NCBI GenBank assembly: GCA_015956445.1
Contig: WIUZ02000001.1
Location: 3,472,001 to 3,536,000 of the forward strand
Direction: 5' to 3'
From: Thelephora terrestris
Taxonomy: Eukaryota; Basidiomycota; Agaricomycetes; Thelephorales; Thelephoraceae
DNA length: 64,000 nt
The stretch's first letter is position 1; each line of letters begins with the position of its first letter. Both the position numbers and the translations under genes were made by a program. The notes beneath the pieces are model-generated. The model did no database searches and was not told the DNA's origin. It was given only the letters and a program-made list of their open reading frames with translations. Shown in pieces: positions 22,025-33,031 of this stretch.

Positions 22025-24049
22025 ATGGGATCACTTGTTTATTCAACTCACCCTTCTTACGCCAGCAGAGACTCTAGCCACGTCCAATCCAATCCCAGAC
22101 TCTTCCACCTTCTCCCATCGACTCAACCTAGCACATCGCTGCGTCCTGTCCCGCCATTTCCCGCCTTGTCCCAACCATCTGCCATCAGAGCATCAACTTT
22201 CAGTCCACCACTTACGTTACCCCCACTTCTCGACGGGCACTCTTATCATCAGGGCGAACTGGTTCGTTCTCCTGATATGCATTGCGATACACTGCGACCT
22301 TCAGAACTATCATTGTCGCCACCTGCCGCTCTACCTACTACCATCCTCCACCTCCCGATCGACCTCGATGCTCGTGCCCTCCCGCTAGCTCACTTGCCTC
22401 CGGAAAGGCCATCCCTTCTCGATGACGACCAATCATTCCTGGATCCTTCCATCAGCGCTCAGGATGATCGCACGTTCTTTCATCGGCCCTCACCCCTACC
22501 TGCTGAGGGCTGGCTGGACGTGGGGCCTACATCCCCCACAGAACGTGTCCCCTTTGAGTGGGAGGACGGTTTAAAACCCCCACAGCCTCTCTGCCATGAG
22601 CCTCTTCGGTCCGTCTGGTCCCCTGAATCCCCGTCGCCCATCGAAGAGCTGGATGAGATGGATTTTGACCCCTCCACCCCTTCGTCCTCTCGTTCTTCGA
22701 CTATGTCCTCCTTGTGGAGTCTCGAATCCTTACCCGACCAACATGACTCAGATCCATCAACCGAGTGGGAAGATGATGGTGCGAACTGGACGACTAGTCC
22801 TGACCATCGGGATCATCCTCCGTTGCCTTTTACCCCCGTTCCTCCCTCTTTCTTTCGTCCCGGTTATGATTTCAAACCTACCCATGACCATCACTGGGAT
22901 CACCGAGGTTATCTGCCCCCCGCTGGTTTTTCTCCAGAGGATGGAGAAGAACTGTTGAGACCCCCATCTTCTCCCCGCTCTCCGCTCGTCAACATCCCAG
23001 ACCTGTCCCTCGATGACGACGAAGACCACTATGACACATCAGCATTATTGTCTACCCCGAACCGTCGCAAGTCTCTCCCAGACTTGGAAGACGTTTATCG
23101 TCACATGTCCCCGTCGTCTACTATCCTCAACCTCCCCGGGTTAGGCACACACGACCTGGCGATGGACTTCCATCGAGACCTTCCAGAGATCGATCTCACA
23201 TCTCCGCCTCTGACCACCTGCCCTACTCCTCCCGATTTGTACGACGGGCCCGCGCTGGGTCTGTATGTCGATGACGATTTCTCAACTGCCGCCCAGTCAC
23301 CGTCACCAGAGTACACGCACGTCGATGATTTCTTCACTTACTTTCCCGAACTCGAGAAATACGAAATCCCGAACACGGATGACACTACAGAGGGTCTCAC
23401 TCCCCTTCATCCGGACTATGACCTTATTCGGCTCATCAAGCTGTGTAGGCGAACTAGAGACGCGGAGAGGACAGCTCGTGCCAGGGAATCCAAGATCGGA
23501 GACAATGTCAAGGCCATCACATCCAGCATGTGCCCTCCGGACGGGGTGGACACCATCGAGAAGAGAATCGTTCTGCAGCAAGAATATGCTAGGAAGATGG
23601 AACAGACGAAAATCAGGAAGAGAGAGAGGGAAAGATGCCGGGAATTGCGATCACTGCTGAAGATCAAGTTGGAGAGCATGGAAAGAGAGAAAGACAAGTT
23701 GCGAAGCCAAATCCCAGGCCAGGAGGATGAGCCGTCCCACATTCAAGAGGACTCGATGTGCGTCGATGGTGCTGACGAGGCTGCGAAGGTCACTGCTGGT
23801 GTCGAGGGACCGAACAAAAAATGGATGTCCAATGATATGGGGCAGCTTGTCGCCAAGATGCTTTTCAATCGCAGGGATGTGTACAAGCCGCTCGGGACGA
23901 GGAAGGTGCCCGGCCATGGGAGTTGTGCATACACCCGGTCTTCGTTGGCCCGTACCAGGGAAGCGGTCGTTGTCGACCCGGATGCTGTGCTGGTGGGAGA
24001 CTTGGATGTTGTGCCCATGAATGTCGAGGAACCGTCAATATCGATTTGA
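22025..24049 (+). CDS. Unassigned 674-residue protein, single exon
   Basis: One uninterrupted frame of 675 codons. Residues 1 to about 440 are Pro/Ser/Asp-rich and probably disordered, with acidic patches such as DEMDFDPSTPSSS. About residues 475-570 form a charged helical stretch (LIRLIKLCRRTRDAERTARA, then KMEQTKIRKRERERCRELRS) that predicts coiled coil. The last 70 residues include MGQLVAKMLFNRRDVYKPLG, which looks structured. I do not recognise the family. It is unusual here in lacking introns. The upstream 180 bases are pyrimidine-rich. The reverse strand shows no long competing frame. Confidence 0.75.
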   Translation: MGSLVYSTHPSYASRDSSHVQSNPRLFHLLPSTQPSTSLRPVPPFPALSQPSAIRASTFSPPLTLPPLLDGHSYHQGELVRSPDMHCDTLRPSELSLSPPAALPTTILHLPIDLDARALPLAHLPPERPSLLDDDQSFLDPSISAQDDRTFFHRPSPLPAEGWLDVGPTSPTERVPFEWEDGLKPPQPLCHEPLRSVWSPESPSPIEELDEMDFDPSTPSSSRSSTMSSLWSLESLPDQHDSDPSTEWEDDGANWTTSPDHRDHPPLPFTPVPPSFFRPGYDFKPTHDHHWDHRGYLPPAGFSPEDGEELLRPPSSPRSPLVNIPDLSLDDDEDHYDTSALLSTPNRRKSLPDLEDVYRHMSPSSTILNLPGLGTHDLAMDFHRDLPEIDLTSPPLTTCPTPPDLYDGPALGLYVDDDFSTAAQSPSPEYTHVDDFFTYFPELEKYEIPNTDDTTEGLTPLHPDYDLIRLIKLCRRTRDAERTARARESKIGDNVKAITSSMCPPDGVDTIEKRIVLQQEYARKMEQTKIRKRERERCRELRSLLKIKLESMEREKDKLRSQIPGQEDEPSHIQEDSMCVDGADEAAKVTAGVEGPNKKWMSNDMGQLVAKMLFNRRDVYKPLGTRKVPGHGSCAYTRSSLARTREAVVVDPDAVLVGDLDVVPMNVEEPSISI

Positions 24050-26499
24050 GACTCGTGGTTCCAGTAGAAGTGGTGAGTTGGCCACGTAGTCTTATAGCGC
24101 CCACCTAACCTTCCGTCTACCCCAGAATGAAAGCCAGGAGATTTGTGTCAGGCGGCCGTTGTCATTGTGTATCTTGCATTGCATGTCTATTCCTAACTGA
24201 ATCCACTTTTCACGACTCACCTCATTTTTTCACTTGTGCTGTATGCTCATCCTCGAGCCCTTTCATCCCTCTTGCTTCCTTTTAGACGCGAAGGTGCTTC
24301 CATGTTCATCGCGTATCAGTTTCTTCCCCGGAGTTCCGGGTACTTTCATGGCCCACATTCTCCTACACTTTCTTCGTTTCACCCTCATTGGTATTGCCGT
24401 TCGCGTAGCTTTCCCCAAACCAAACCGTTAATGCTCGCACAACCGATTCCTCCTGTAGCTTTTAGTGTCCACCGGTCCTCTCTTCTATTTCTTCAACTTT
24501 TCCTTTTTTTCTCGTCCAACCTATGTTTCCCTCGTTTCAATACCACATAAGCCACATACCGCACCACTCCACCCTACCCCGTTTGATCTATTCTCGATAT
24601 ATCTCTTGTCCCATGATATAAAGTCTTGATGATCTCTCTCTCTCTCTTCGTCTCTCGTCGTCTTCCTATGTCCATTCAATTCCTCTCTTGTTATTTACTT
24701 CACGCATTTCCTCGCTTCGCTTCGTTTTCTTTCCCTTTGACAGCCCCTCCTATGTTCGTGTTGGATAATCCCCCTTTTTTGGCTTAACCCTTTGCGTTCT
24801 AATTCGTCTGTATTGGAATCTTTGAACCACATGTTTGTGAAATATGGACTCTTACTTCCAAGTCGATGTGCCCGTGCGTGCCGCCCATCAGTGGTCTGAG
24901 AAGCTTGTAAACGTGTTGCTTTTACTAACAGAGTTGCTGGGATGGGAGGACGAAAGGGGGGCTTGGGTGAGGTCGCTCCCTGCAATAGGTCTCTGAAGGA
25001 GTCCTCAGTAATTGCTGCGCATGGTCCGGTTGAAAGTTTGCGGTGGGGAGTGGTGCACAGTCTTGGATGGATTCTGTCGATGGGTGGCAGGGTTGTCCCG
25101 TCCATGCCGTGTCCGAGCGCGATGCACGACTTTAGAATTAATTGAGATGGATGAGAACCCTCCGATAGTCAAAAGCTGGTTCGGGGACGAGGGGAGCAGA
25201 AAACCAAGCTAAGTCCTTTCAAACACTTGTCGCCGTATGTGACCTTGAGTAGACGAGGCTAAACTTTGGGTTAAACCGACCACATGTTCGTGCTTTTCTG
25301 GCGATAGTCAATGTTTCGTTCTCCTAGAGCGCTGAGGATGGCAAGTGGTTGGTGAGCTGAGCAGGGATGGAGGACGAAGGCCGTGGGGCGAGCTGGCGAG
25401 CTGGGGATGGGTTTCTTGGATGGGGACCGGACGGGCGTAATCCTCGAGGACGTGAATACGCAAGGACGTGGATTCAGGAAGGGCTGTACAACAGTTACAT
25501 AGGCCGCCTAGCCGGTTCGCGTAAATGTGACCACGACCATAGCACACCGGCAGCCAGCTTTTCCTGTGACTTCTTGGGCCCGTCCCTTTACTGCGGTTGC
25601 TGTGGTTGTGTGTCGCCAGCAGGGACTCGATTTGGGTCGCACCTTCTGGCGCAGTGGGTCGCTGAGTTGGGATTGGAGAGTCAGGCGAGAGCGGTGGGAT
25701 TCCCTGTTGGACTAGACCACCCCACCAAGCTGGCGTAGACGTTGACAGACGTATTGGTTTGATACAATCCCCGCGTGCGCACAACCGCTGTCGGGGGTTG
25801 GGTGATCGATCGCTAACCTCCGACAGTTCCCCTACACCTCTGGCTTGACGCACCACGACGGCCCATTTGGTCGCAAGAGCGTGAGGATGATATTAAACGG
25901 TTTCATCAACCAGGTGTCAAGAAAACCCGGATGCTCGAGCGACCAGAGGCAGTGAGGATAAGTCGTAGATGGAAGCTTCAAGTTCATGGGAGCCCTGAAG
26001 GTGGCGAGCGGTAGATCCGACGTACTTGGGTACCCCGACCGCAACTGCGACTTAGCCATGTGTCGGTGATGCGCACCGCAGCCCGGAGAATCGAATGGAT
26101 CATGGGTGAAAGGAGATGTGGGTCCAGGGTCAAAGCGGGGGCCCTTGAGTCATCGAACGGCAGAGTCGCGGTGGCCACTTACTTACGCACGTCCGTGCGG
26201 TGTCCTGGCACGGTGCTTTTCCAATAAAAGAACGTTCTTCCTGGGGGCGGTGGATTCAACATGCCTTCGTTCTCAGAGCTTTGGCCATGAGGGACTTGCA
26301 CCTTGTTGACTTGCACAGCCTGGGCCCTGAGGACCGCGTTTCACCCTGTATGCTTACCTTGTATAAAAACTCGAATGCGCCACGAACGCTTCACCTAACG
26401 TTTCTCACCTGGGGTTTCGCGCCTAACATTGCTCGCCAAGATTGACCGGTCCGACATTCCCACCCTCACTTCCGAAAACTCTCGTCAAACAGATTAGGA
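24050..26499. other. Intergenic, T/C-rich then unassigned
   Basis: 2.45 kb. The first 700 bases are T/C-rich with a short (TC)n tract, perhaps a long 3' UTR. Further on, minus-strand frames at 25308-25856 and 25832-26178 have no recognisable motif and no consistent splicing. No repeats at the ends. Confidence 0.45.
24633..24646 (+). repeat. (TC)7 microsatellite
   Basis: Seven TC units within a longer pyrimidine-rich stretch downstream of the single-exon gene. Confidence 0.8.
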
Positions 26500-28154
26500 A
26501 TGCCTTGGCATGGAGTGCATGACGTTATGTCCAAGATCTTTCGGTTTACCCACCACCACGCCTTCAAAAGCGAAGGTACCCTCCGTGAAGTCCGGAACCT
26601 CGCCGAAGAAAATATGCTCGAGAGGGAGGTCACTTATAACGACTTGACGATTCAGTTTATCGGTGCTAGCGGGCTACCGAAGATGGATGTCGTGGGATCG
26701 GCAGATCCTTACTTCATCGCTGATTTGGACGGTCAGTTATCCATCGTGTGAGTCGATCTTCATTTCAGTATCCTTGAACGTGCTACTTCCGAAGGCTGCG
26801 CCTCCCCGGTCACAACCTTTCGTGTTTGAAATTTCAAACTTTAAGCTTCAAGCTTCAAGCTTCATCATTCGCCGATTCAATTGATCCCTTACACTCGTGT
26901 TACAGGTCGACCGTTCAGACAAATACGCTACAACCCGTATGGAACGAACTATGGAAGGTCAAGAACGTGCCCAGTAACGCCGAACTTAGGGTTCAAGTAT
27001 TGGACAAGGATGACGGACCGAAAGACGATTATATCGGCCGATTTACGACGAACGTCGAACCCGGTGCCAAGGAGGAGGAAATCCACGGTCGTATCACGAA
27101 GAGAACCAAAGGTACCTTCTGGCTCAAGGTGAGATAGCCCCTTCTCTCTCAATCACTCCTCAGTGCTGAGTCCTCCTTCCGTCTCTGCTCTCCAGATAGA
27201 AAGTACACCCTCGACGGACCGGTTCCCCGACCGACACCAGTACGTATTCGATGGGCCCATTCGATTCTCTCGCCACTTTTCCCCCACTGTCGGTCGTCTG
27301 ACACACATCAACGACGCCCGATTATACTCGACGTGGAAGATGTACATCAAGGGCGTCCGGCTCTTCTTTGGTGACGAATACCAACCGTGGAATCGTAAAT
27401 ACAAGGCCGCCCAATCGATCTTCCAAGGTCCTTTTGCTCTTCGAGCGAGCATACATACAGCCCATAAGCTCCTCTACGCCCGAAGCACAACGAACGGGTT
27501 CGGGATCATCGACGACAAGGAGGACATCTTCGATATTTTCCGAGGCGGAAAGGAGGAGTTGGGGCTCAAATCGACGTTCCAAAGAAGAATAAAGCCTGCG
27601 GTGTACACGTATATCATCTCTGCGGAAGACGATTCGTTCAGGTTCTCCGAGACTGGTGCAGCCTTCTTTGTGGATTTCGCTTCGAAACACGCCCTCCATG
27701 CGAATTGTTGTGAAAGTGAGTAGCTTGCTCTGGACGACTTGTAGGACTGCCTTAACCTTGCTGGACGTGGTGTTTAGGGGTACGATACTCTGGAGAGTTC
27801 CATCCTCGTCCACAAGGCGGGTGGCAAAACTTCCGGGACGACATGTACGATAACGATGTTTGCTGGGAGCTGGTTATCGACAACAATTCGGGAACATACG
27901 GCCCTGACCCGATGATGTTACCTGCTCTCAAGGCGTGCATGGAATACAACTTCCCAGGATTCGGGATCGTTGCCCTCGATTTTAACGACCCTGCACTGAA
28001 AGAAAGTGTCGAAGCGTGCAGGGCGTACGCTACGAATTTGCGGGGGGTCCGCAAGGAAGAATTGCAGCCCCACAAGCATAATGAAGGAGAGATTACCCTC
28101 CAACACGTGGCGAGTCATACCCCTGGTGATACCCCGCCGCCCCCTTCGAATTGA
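26500..28154 (+). CDS. C2-domain protein of unknown function
   Basis: Predicted 455 residues from exons 26500-26747, 26906-27128, 27196-27715, 27778-28154; all phases agree. Residues about 45-150 form a C2 domain: LTIQFIGASGLPKMDVVGSA, DPYFIADLDG, QTNTLQPVWNELWKVKNVP and LDKDDGPKDDYIGRF. The Asp residues of the calcium loops (MD, DP, DKDDGPKDD) are present, so calcium-dependent lipid binding is plausible. The remaining 300 residues have conserved-looking segments (YSTWKMYIKGVRLFFGDEYQ, SAEDDSFRFSETGAAFFVDF) that I do not recognise. No transmembrane helix or signal peptide. The C-terminus is a disordered HTPGDTPPPPSN tail. Confidence 0.85.
26843..26863 (+). repeat. Short tandem repeat in intron 1 of the C2 gene
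   Basis: The unit AAGCTTC recurs three times, each pair sharing bases, inside the 158-nt first intron (26748-26905), the longest intron of that gene. Confidence 0.6.
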
Positions 28155-28986
28155 CTTTGAAGAGTGGCGTGTGTTTGTTTCTTTGGTTGGCTGCATTTCT
28201 CGGGTTTGTCTCCAGAAGGCGTCGCATTGTCTTTGGCTTATTCTAGTCGCGATCATGTTCTGATCCCTGTTCGCTTGTTCCTTACTAATGGATTCTGTTA
28301 TTTTAATGTGATGTATACAGCATATGTATGTGTGGAGCTTTGGGCTTTGGCCGGTGACTCTTTCATGATTGGGCCTTTGTGTCCGCTTTTGTGAACATTG
28401 TACCACTCTTAGGGTTGCAACTCGTCTCTCTTTTGTGTCCAGAAAAGGCATCCCCCGGTCTGGTGGAAGCCGGCAAACTGTCCCTATAGTGATGACTCAC
28501 AATGGCTGCGGCGGTTGTTTCCGTATCTCTCTTTCATAGTGGTACCTATGAGCGCTTGAGCACTCGCAGTGAACTGCTTCCGTGATGGCCTTTTCCATCT
28601 TCGTCGTCCACGGCCAGATAGTCTCACAATCGATTGTGGCGGAGTTTGATCATGGCCGCTGCGGATTGTCACCCTAACTGTTCTTTGGAGATACGCCATG
28701 GCCATGTCAGCCTCGCGTAACGGACGTGTCTCACATCACACGTTGATATTAGGGTCCGAACTCTGAATCCTCGGTCACACGGACGTGCGGCAGTGTAGGG
28801 GAGGTCGGACGCCGTGCAGTGCGTGGCATTCTCATACGCATCCTCCGCACCTTCTTCCATCTTGGGTTTTCGGTATATAAATGGCCATTGTTGAGATGAT
28901 GGTTCTGTACCCTCCCCTCGTTCGCATCTAAGGTCGCGTCCTCCCCTTTAAACTCATCAAAGAATCACAGTCATCACATATCTGGA
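28155..28986. other. Intergenic with TATA box for the next gene
   Basis: 832 bases between two plus-strand genes. Only the TATA box at 28874-28881 is recognised. Confidence 0.5.
28874..28881 (+). promoter_or_regulatory. TATA box of the 28987 gene
   Basis: TATATAAA, 105 nt upstream of the ATG at 28987. Confidence 0.55.
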
Positions 28987-29772
28987 ATGGCTATCTTCGG
29001 ATCACAAACACCCCACGAATCTAGCGTCAGCGGAAAAGTAAAATGCACGCCTCTGCAGGGTACCGATTACGCGAAGAGGTGTGCTAGTGACCCTCCTTCA
29101 CCCAACTACAGGAATCTGGATCAATGGTTGCGAGAGGTGAGTACCGGCTATCCTTCTCACCTGCAAAAAAGCGGAGATCACCTCGTTCTTCCGCGTCAGT
29201 TTGCAACGATACTGATCAAAGGGTTGTTTCCTTTCGCAGAATGTTCAGCCGGAGGTCACTGGTGAAACGGAAGACGTTCAGGTGGTCAGGACGTTCTACA
29301 CCTATCGACTTAATCCAAAAGGCGGTATCAATATCTGGTATGCTGATGTGGAGTTCGGGTTTTATGAGGCTCTGCCCAAGCGCGTTGCGGATCTCAATGC
29401 CACTCATGTTGTCATAGAGGTAATGCGTCCAAGCCCCTCGCACAGTTATTGTGGGTATCTGACCGTTCTTTTCCTGCTCAGTTTCCAAGGAAGTCTGGTA
29501 TCAATCCCACAGTAGAATTCTACGTTGAAATTGGGGACCCCAAAACGGGTAAACGAAGACCTATCCACATGCACGAACTCATCGAGAAGGTCATACATGA
29601 CGACGATGAATGGAAGGATGGGCTGCCTGATATCCTCTTACATTGGGAGCTGATCTTTCCCAAGGGAGAGTCGTGGGGCATCATGCGCGTTGTAGGACTT
29701 GCCGATTCGCCTGGTCCTTCGAGACAAGGCGAATGGACCATTCCTATCATTGGTGGCGTCCCTGGCGCTTGA
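28987..29772 (+). CDS. Unassigned 206-residue protein
   Basis: Exons 28987-29136, 29240-29419, 29482-29772, all phase 0. The product begins MAIFGSQTPHESS and has no signal peptide. It contains VRTFYTYRLNPKGGINIWYA, EFYVEIGDPKTGKRRPIHMH and a C-terminal EWTIPIIGGVPGA. The alternating hydrophobic pattern suggests a beta-rich soluble fold. I do not recognise the family. A good TATA box and clean splicing support a real, probably expressed gene. Confidence 0.7.
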
Positions 29773-30241
29773 ATTCGTTCTTTGCCGTTCTTCGTTTCTG
29801 TTCGATTTCTTTTCGTTGCTTGCGGTCCTGATTGCATTGTTCGCTTTGGATCTCTCAATTGTAGCCATAGGTCTGTTTTGAAGCACTTGGGTGTGGGTTC
29901 GTGGAACATGGGCATCTTTCGTTCTCTTCGCTTTTGCCATGCCCCTGGTATATGTACTAGCCTCTCCATTATCTGTTCCCATAATATGTACACGAATGCA
30001 TATATTTTATGCAGCTCAACAAATGTGTAACCTTTTTCGGTCCAAGATCCTCGATCGCTGAGACTCTCATTCATATCACCGTCTCCTCTCTCCCCTTTGT
30101 CGGTTAAAATGTTACTTGGCATCCGAGTGCTCACCACTTATTCTGGAGCCCGAGAACGCCCTGGTTAAACCTTGGTGTTATTTGGGATACTCACCCAACG
30201 GCGCGCCCTCTCAAACGGATGGGACAAACCAGTCACCGGTG

Positions 30242-30262
30242 CCGTGGCTGTAATTCAGGGGA
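30242..30262 (+). repeat. Direct repeat, copy 1
   Basis: CCGTGGCTGTAATTCAGGGG followed by A; matches copy 2 at 30810 in 20 of 21 positions. Confidence 0.6.
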
Positions 30263-30809
30263 TTGTTGCTGTGGCCGTTGGTTTTGGCGGAAACCCGGGT
30301 GATCGCTCCAGTACCGGAATGGTGAATTGTTGTGAGGAACTTTAGTTGCACTGGGGTGTTCCGCGATTCTGCATTCAGTGGTTTTCTACCTGCAACTCAC
30401 GGGCTTTCAGTGTTGCCCGGTGCCGTGATCTTCGGTACACACGACACGCCCTATTCTGACGGACGTGTTCTGGTGGATGTGTCCTCTAGTTACAGTACAG
30501 GCGCGTACTCTGATTCTGGATTACTGGACGTACAATGGATTTCGGGTGGCCAAGACGCGGCTGACGTTGAGCGGTAGACTCAAGGCGGCAAGGAAAGACG
30601 AAGTCTGGTTCTGCAAACGGTCAGCAATGAAACCCAGCGGTTTCGATGTGGTTTTGGCCCGACATTCCCGATTGCCTAGGCTTCCATTCGTATCACCGTC
30701 ACCCCCCCCCCAGGCTTGACGCTTCAAGTGGGAGATACTCGACGCTGTCTGTGATGCTCATTCAATTACACGGCTTCCATCCAGCCACACATCGAGTAGA
30801 ACCAGGTCA

Positions 30810-30830
30810 CCGTGGCTGTGATTCAGGGGA
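30810..30830 (+). repeat. Direct repeat, copy 2
   Basis: Same orientation as copy 1, one substitution. The bases just upstream (ACCAGGTCAC versus ACCAGTCACC) are also similar, so the duplicated block may be about 30 bp. Confidence 0.6.
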
Positions 30831-31009
30831 CAGCCCAGTGACGGTTCGTCTGGAACTCGATGAACGCTCGGTCCGCTTGCCTTGCTGCACCTCGTCGAGT
30901 CCCTGCAATACGTCGGCCTTGTATGGGGGTGGACCGTGGCACTCGATATCAGAGAATTCAAGTCCCAGGGGTGGAAGTTGCAAGGCCCTCATAAAAACGA
31001 AGGAGTCTT

Positions 31010-31025
31010 GGTTCTCTAGAGAACC
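31010..31025. repeat. 16-bp perfect palindrome
   Basis: GGTTCTCTAGAGAACC, its own reverse complement. It could be a dimeric regulator site or chance; no gene starts within 600 bases on the plus strand. Confidence 0.6.
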
Positions 31026-31629
31026 CCCTCTTCGGAAGTTCCTTGCCTACGCTCGAGATCAAGACTTCTTCATTTCCACCCTACACACGATGAGTATTTA
31101 CCAACAATGCACTCATCATTAGCTCGGATAACCCGCCAGACTACGAATACCTTCAAGGCTTACTACTCGAGGCCTCAGGGTGGGAGAGCACCTAGTTACA
31201 CGCCCGGCCCGGCAGCAGGGGGGACCTGGATGCACAGATCACCGGCTGACTGGCCCGTGGGCAGCAAAGCCGTTCTACTCGTTTCCTGCACGCGGACGAG
31301 GCCATACACGTAAAACAGTTGGGTCAGAGTTCGTGTACCTGACGAGGCGGCAGATGTATTCCTCCTAACTGTACAGTCGCCCTTGCAAATTGAGCGTCCA
31401 AGGATACTTTTTCCCGAAGGTAGCGCGGCCTGTGAATAAGAGCATTTAAATAATTCGGAAATCGCACTGGCAGGCGCCGAACGATCCTCATTAGCGCTCA
31501 CGGGACTACCATAATGACGTCTTGGGTAACTCCACAAAGTTGACGATGATTATTTGAGTCCTCCAAAGCTCTCGTATTCTTATCATTCCAGGTGTGATCC
31601 AGGCTCCAATTCTTCGTGCTGTCCGCGTT

Positions 31630-32641
31630 ATGGCCGGTGCACCGTCCACGTCCACACTCGACCATATCGTCTTCCTTTCACCCCCTGGCACCCTGGAAGA
31701 AACCAAGAGGAAATTCGTTGGGTACGGATTCGAGTGAGAGCCAGGAAATGATGATCATTCATCCAATCGAAGAATCATGGTCATTCTCGTAGTGTCATAC
31801 CTGGTGGCAGGCACTCTGGTGGACTCTCAGAAAACTTGCTCATCGTGCGTACACATACAACAATCACTGTATCCAGAAGCTCGATAAAAATCGTAACTTG
31901 TTAGGTCATAAAAGATGGAGTATATCTGGAGCTGATCGCCTTCCTCCATCCAATCGAGCATTATCCGGAGGGTTCGGAAGAGAGGTCGCGCAGAGAGTCT
32001 AATCCCTGGGCTCATAAGTTGCCCGGGTGGATAGATTACGCTTTTCTGGGGACGTCTCCAACGATTTCCAAGATCATTAACTCCCGTGCTGAGGAAGAGG
32101 GGAGCGGTGTGAGGTACCTCGCTGAAGTGCCGGGCGGGAGGGAGACGACGACAGGAAGAGTCCTCAAATGGTTAATAACTGGACCGGATCCGACGTTCGC
32201 CGTTGACGGTGCCGCGAAGAATGGATCCTTACCTTTCTTCTGTGGCGACATCACACCGAGAGAGTGGAGGGTGAGAGCTGTCGTCACGATCATCGCCCGC
32301 GAGGTTGGCCTGACCGAGATCTCTTCCAGGTCCCCACCGAGCGCGTGGATCATCCAAATGGCGTTGCGGAAGTCGCGCATCTCGTCGTCTTGATTCCTCC
32401 AAAGGACTTGGACGAGTTTGAGCGACAATTGACGTCTGTGGTCGGTTTTGCGCCGGAAGCTGGCCCAGGCGACACCAGAACATGGTCACTGTCCACGACC
32501 ACCGGGAGTCATTCCCCACGTTTGATACTCAGAACGCCACAGGATGGGGAGGAAGAAATATACGTTAGGAAGAGGAGGGGGTGTATTTACAAAGTCGCAT
32601 TCCAGTTGGCACGGGCAGAGGGAGGATTCCTCTCAATCTGA
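31630..32641 (+). CDS. Glyoxalase-like domain protein
   Basis: Predicted 277 residues from exons 31630-31733, 31793-31844, 31905-32270, 32330-32641, all in phase. The start reads STLDHIVFLSPPGTLEE, then GYGFDVIPGGRHSGGLSENL, then LIVIKDGVYLELIAF. This His...His...Glu order is that of the vicinal-oxygen-chelate 'glyoxalase-like' domain, where these residues bind a metal. A second half (VAEVAHLVVLIPPKDLDEFE) looks like the matching second beta-alpha unit. Function is unknown: members range from dioxygenase-like to resistance proteins, and no substrate can be read from sequence. Cytosolic, no targeting signal. Confidence 0.85.
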
Positions 32642-33031
32642 TACATCTGATATATGGGGCGGAGGCGCGTAGGATAGAAGGATGCATGTATTACAAAAAC
32701 GATTCTTCCACGGAAGGACGCCATCGGTTACATGCAGCTCGTCCCTTGAAAGTAACAAGGTAGTGTGCGCCGAACGAGCGATATCAAAGCTGACACTGGT
32801 TTTCAAGAGAAAACCTAGTCTAGCTCATACACACTGCGCAAAGTTATCGTCATCGGCGATTTGATTGTGGAAGAATCAAGGGAAGAGAAAAATCGCAGAG
32901 GTCCGGTTTTTTTGTATCCGGGGTCACGCCACCGTGGGAGCTTCAGCCTTCTCTTCGCGATCCGCCGCGAAGACCGTGTTTCCGTCCACAAATATTGGAC
33001 TTTTTGATCCAGCAAGGAGCTCCCTCGCGAA
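32642..33031. other. Short intergenic, PFS2 promoter
   Basis: 390 bases between two plus-strand genes; no clear element seen. Confidence 0.45.

Larger units (their letters stand above)
29773..31629. other. Intergenic with diverged duplication and a palindrome
   Basis: 1.86 kb. It holds two near-identical 21-bp segments (30242-30262 and 30810-30830), a C10 run at 30702-30711 and a 16-bp perfect palindrome at 31010-31025. A plus-strand frame at 30332-30577 reads protein-like (HDTPYSDGRVLVDVSSSYST) but has no ATG, no splice partner and no family, so it is not called. Confidence 0.45.

Noticed and set aside
25308-25856. 182-codon minus-strand frame as a gene
   Set aside because: Reads like chance sequence with no conserved-looking segment, and neighbouring frames could not be joined to it.
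25832-26178. Possible short-chain dehydrogenase fragment (HPGFLDTWLMKP)
   Set aside because: Only a faint resemblance to an SDR HPG motif; no Rossmann glycine motif or YxxxK found nearby.
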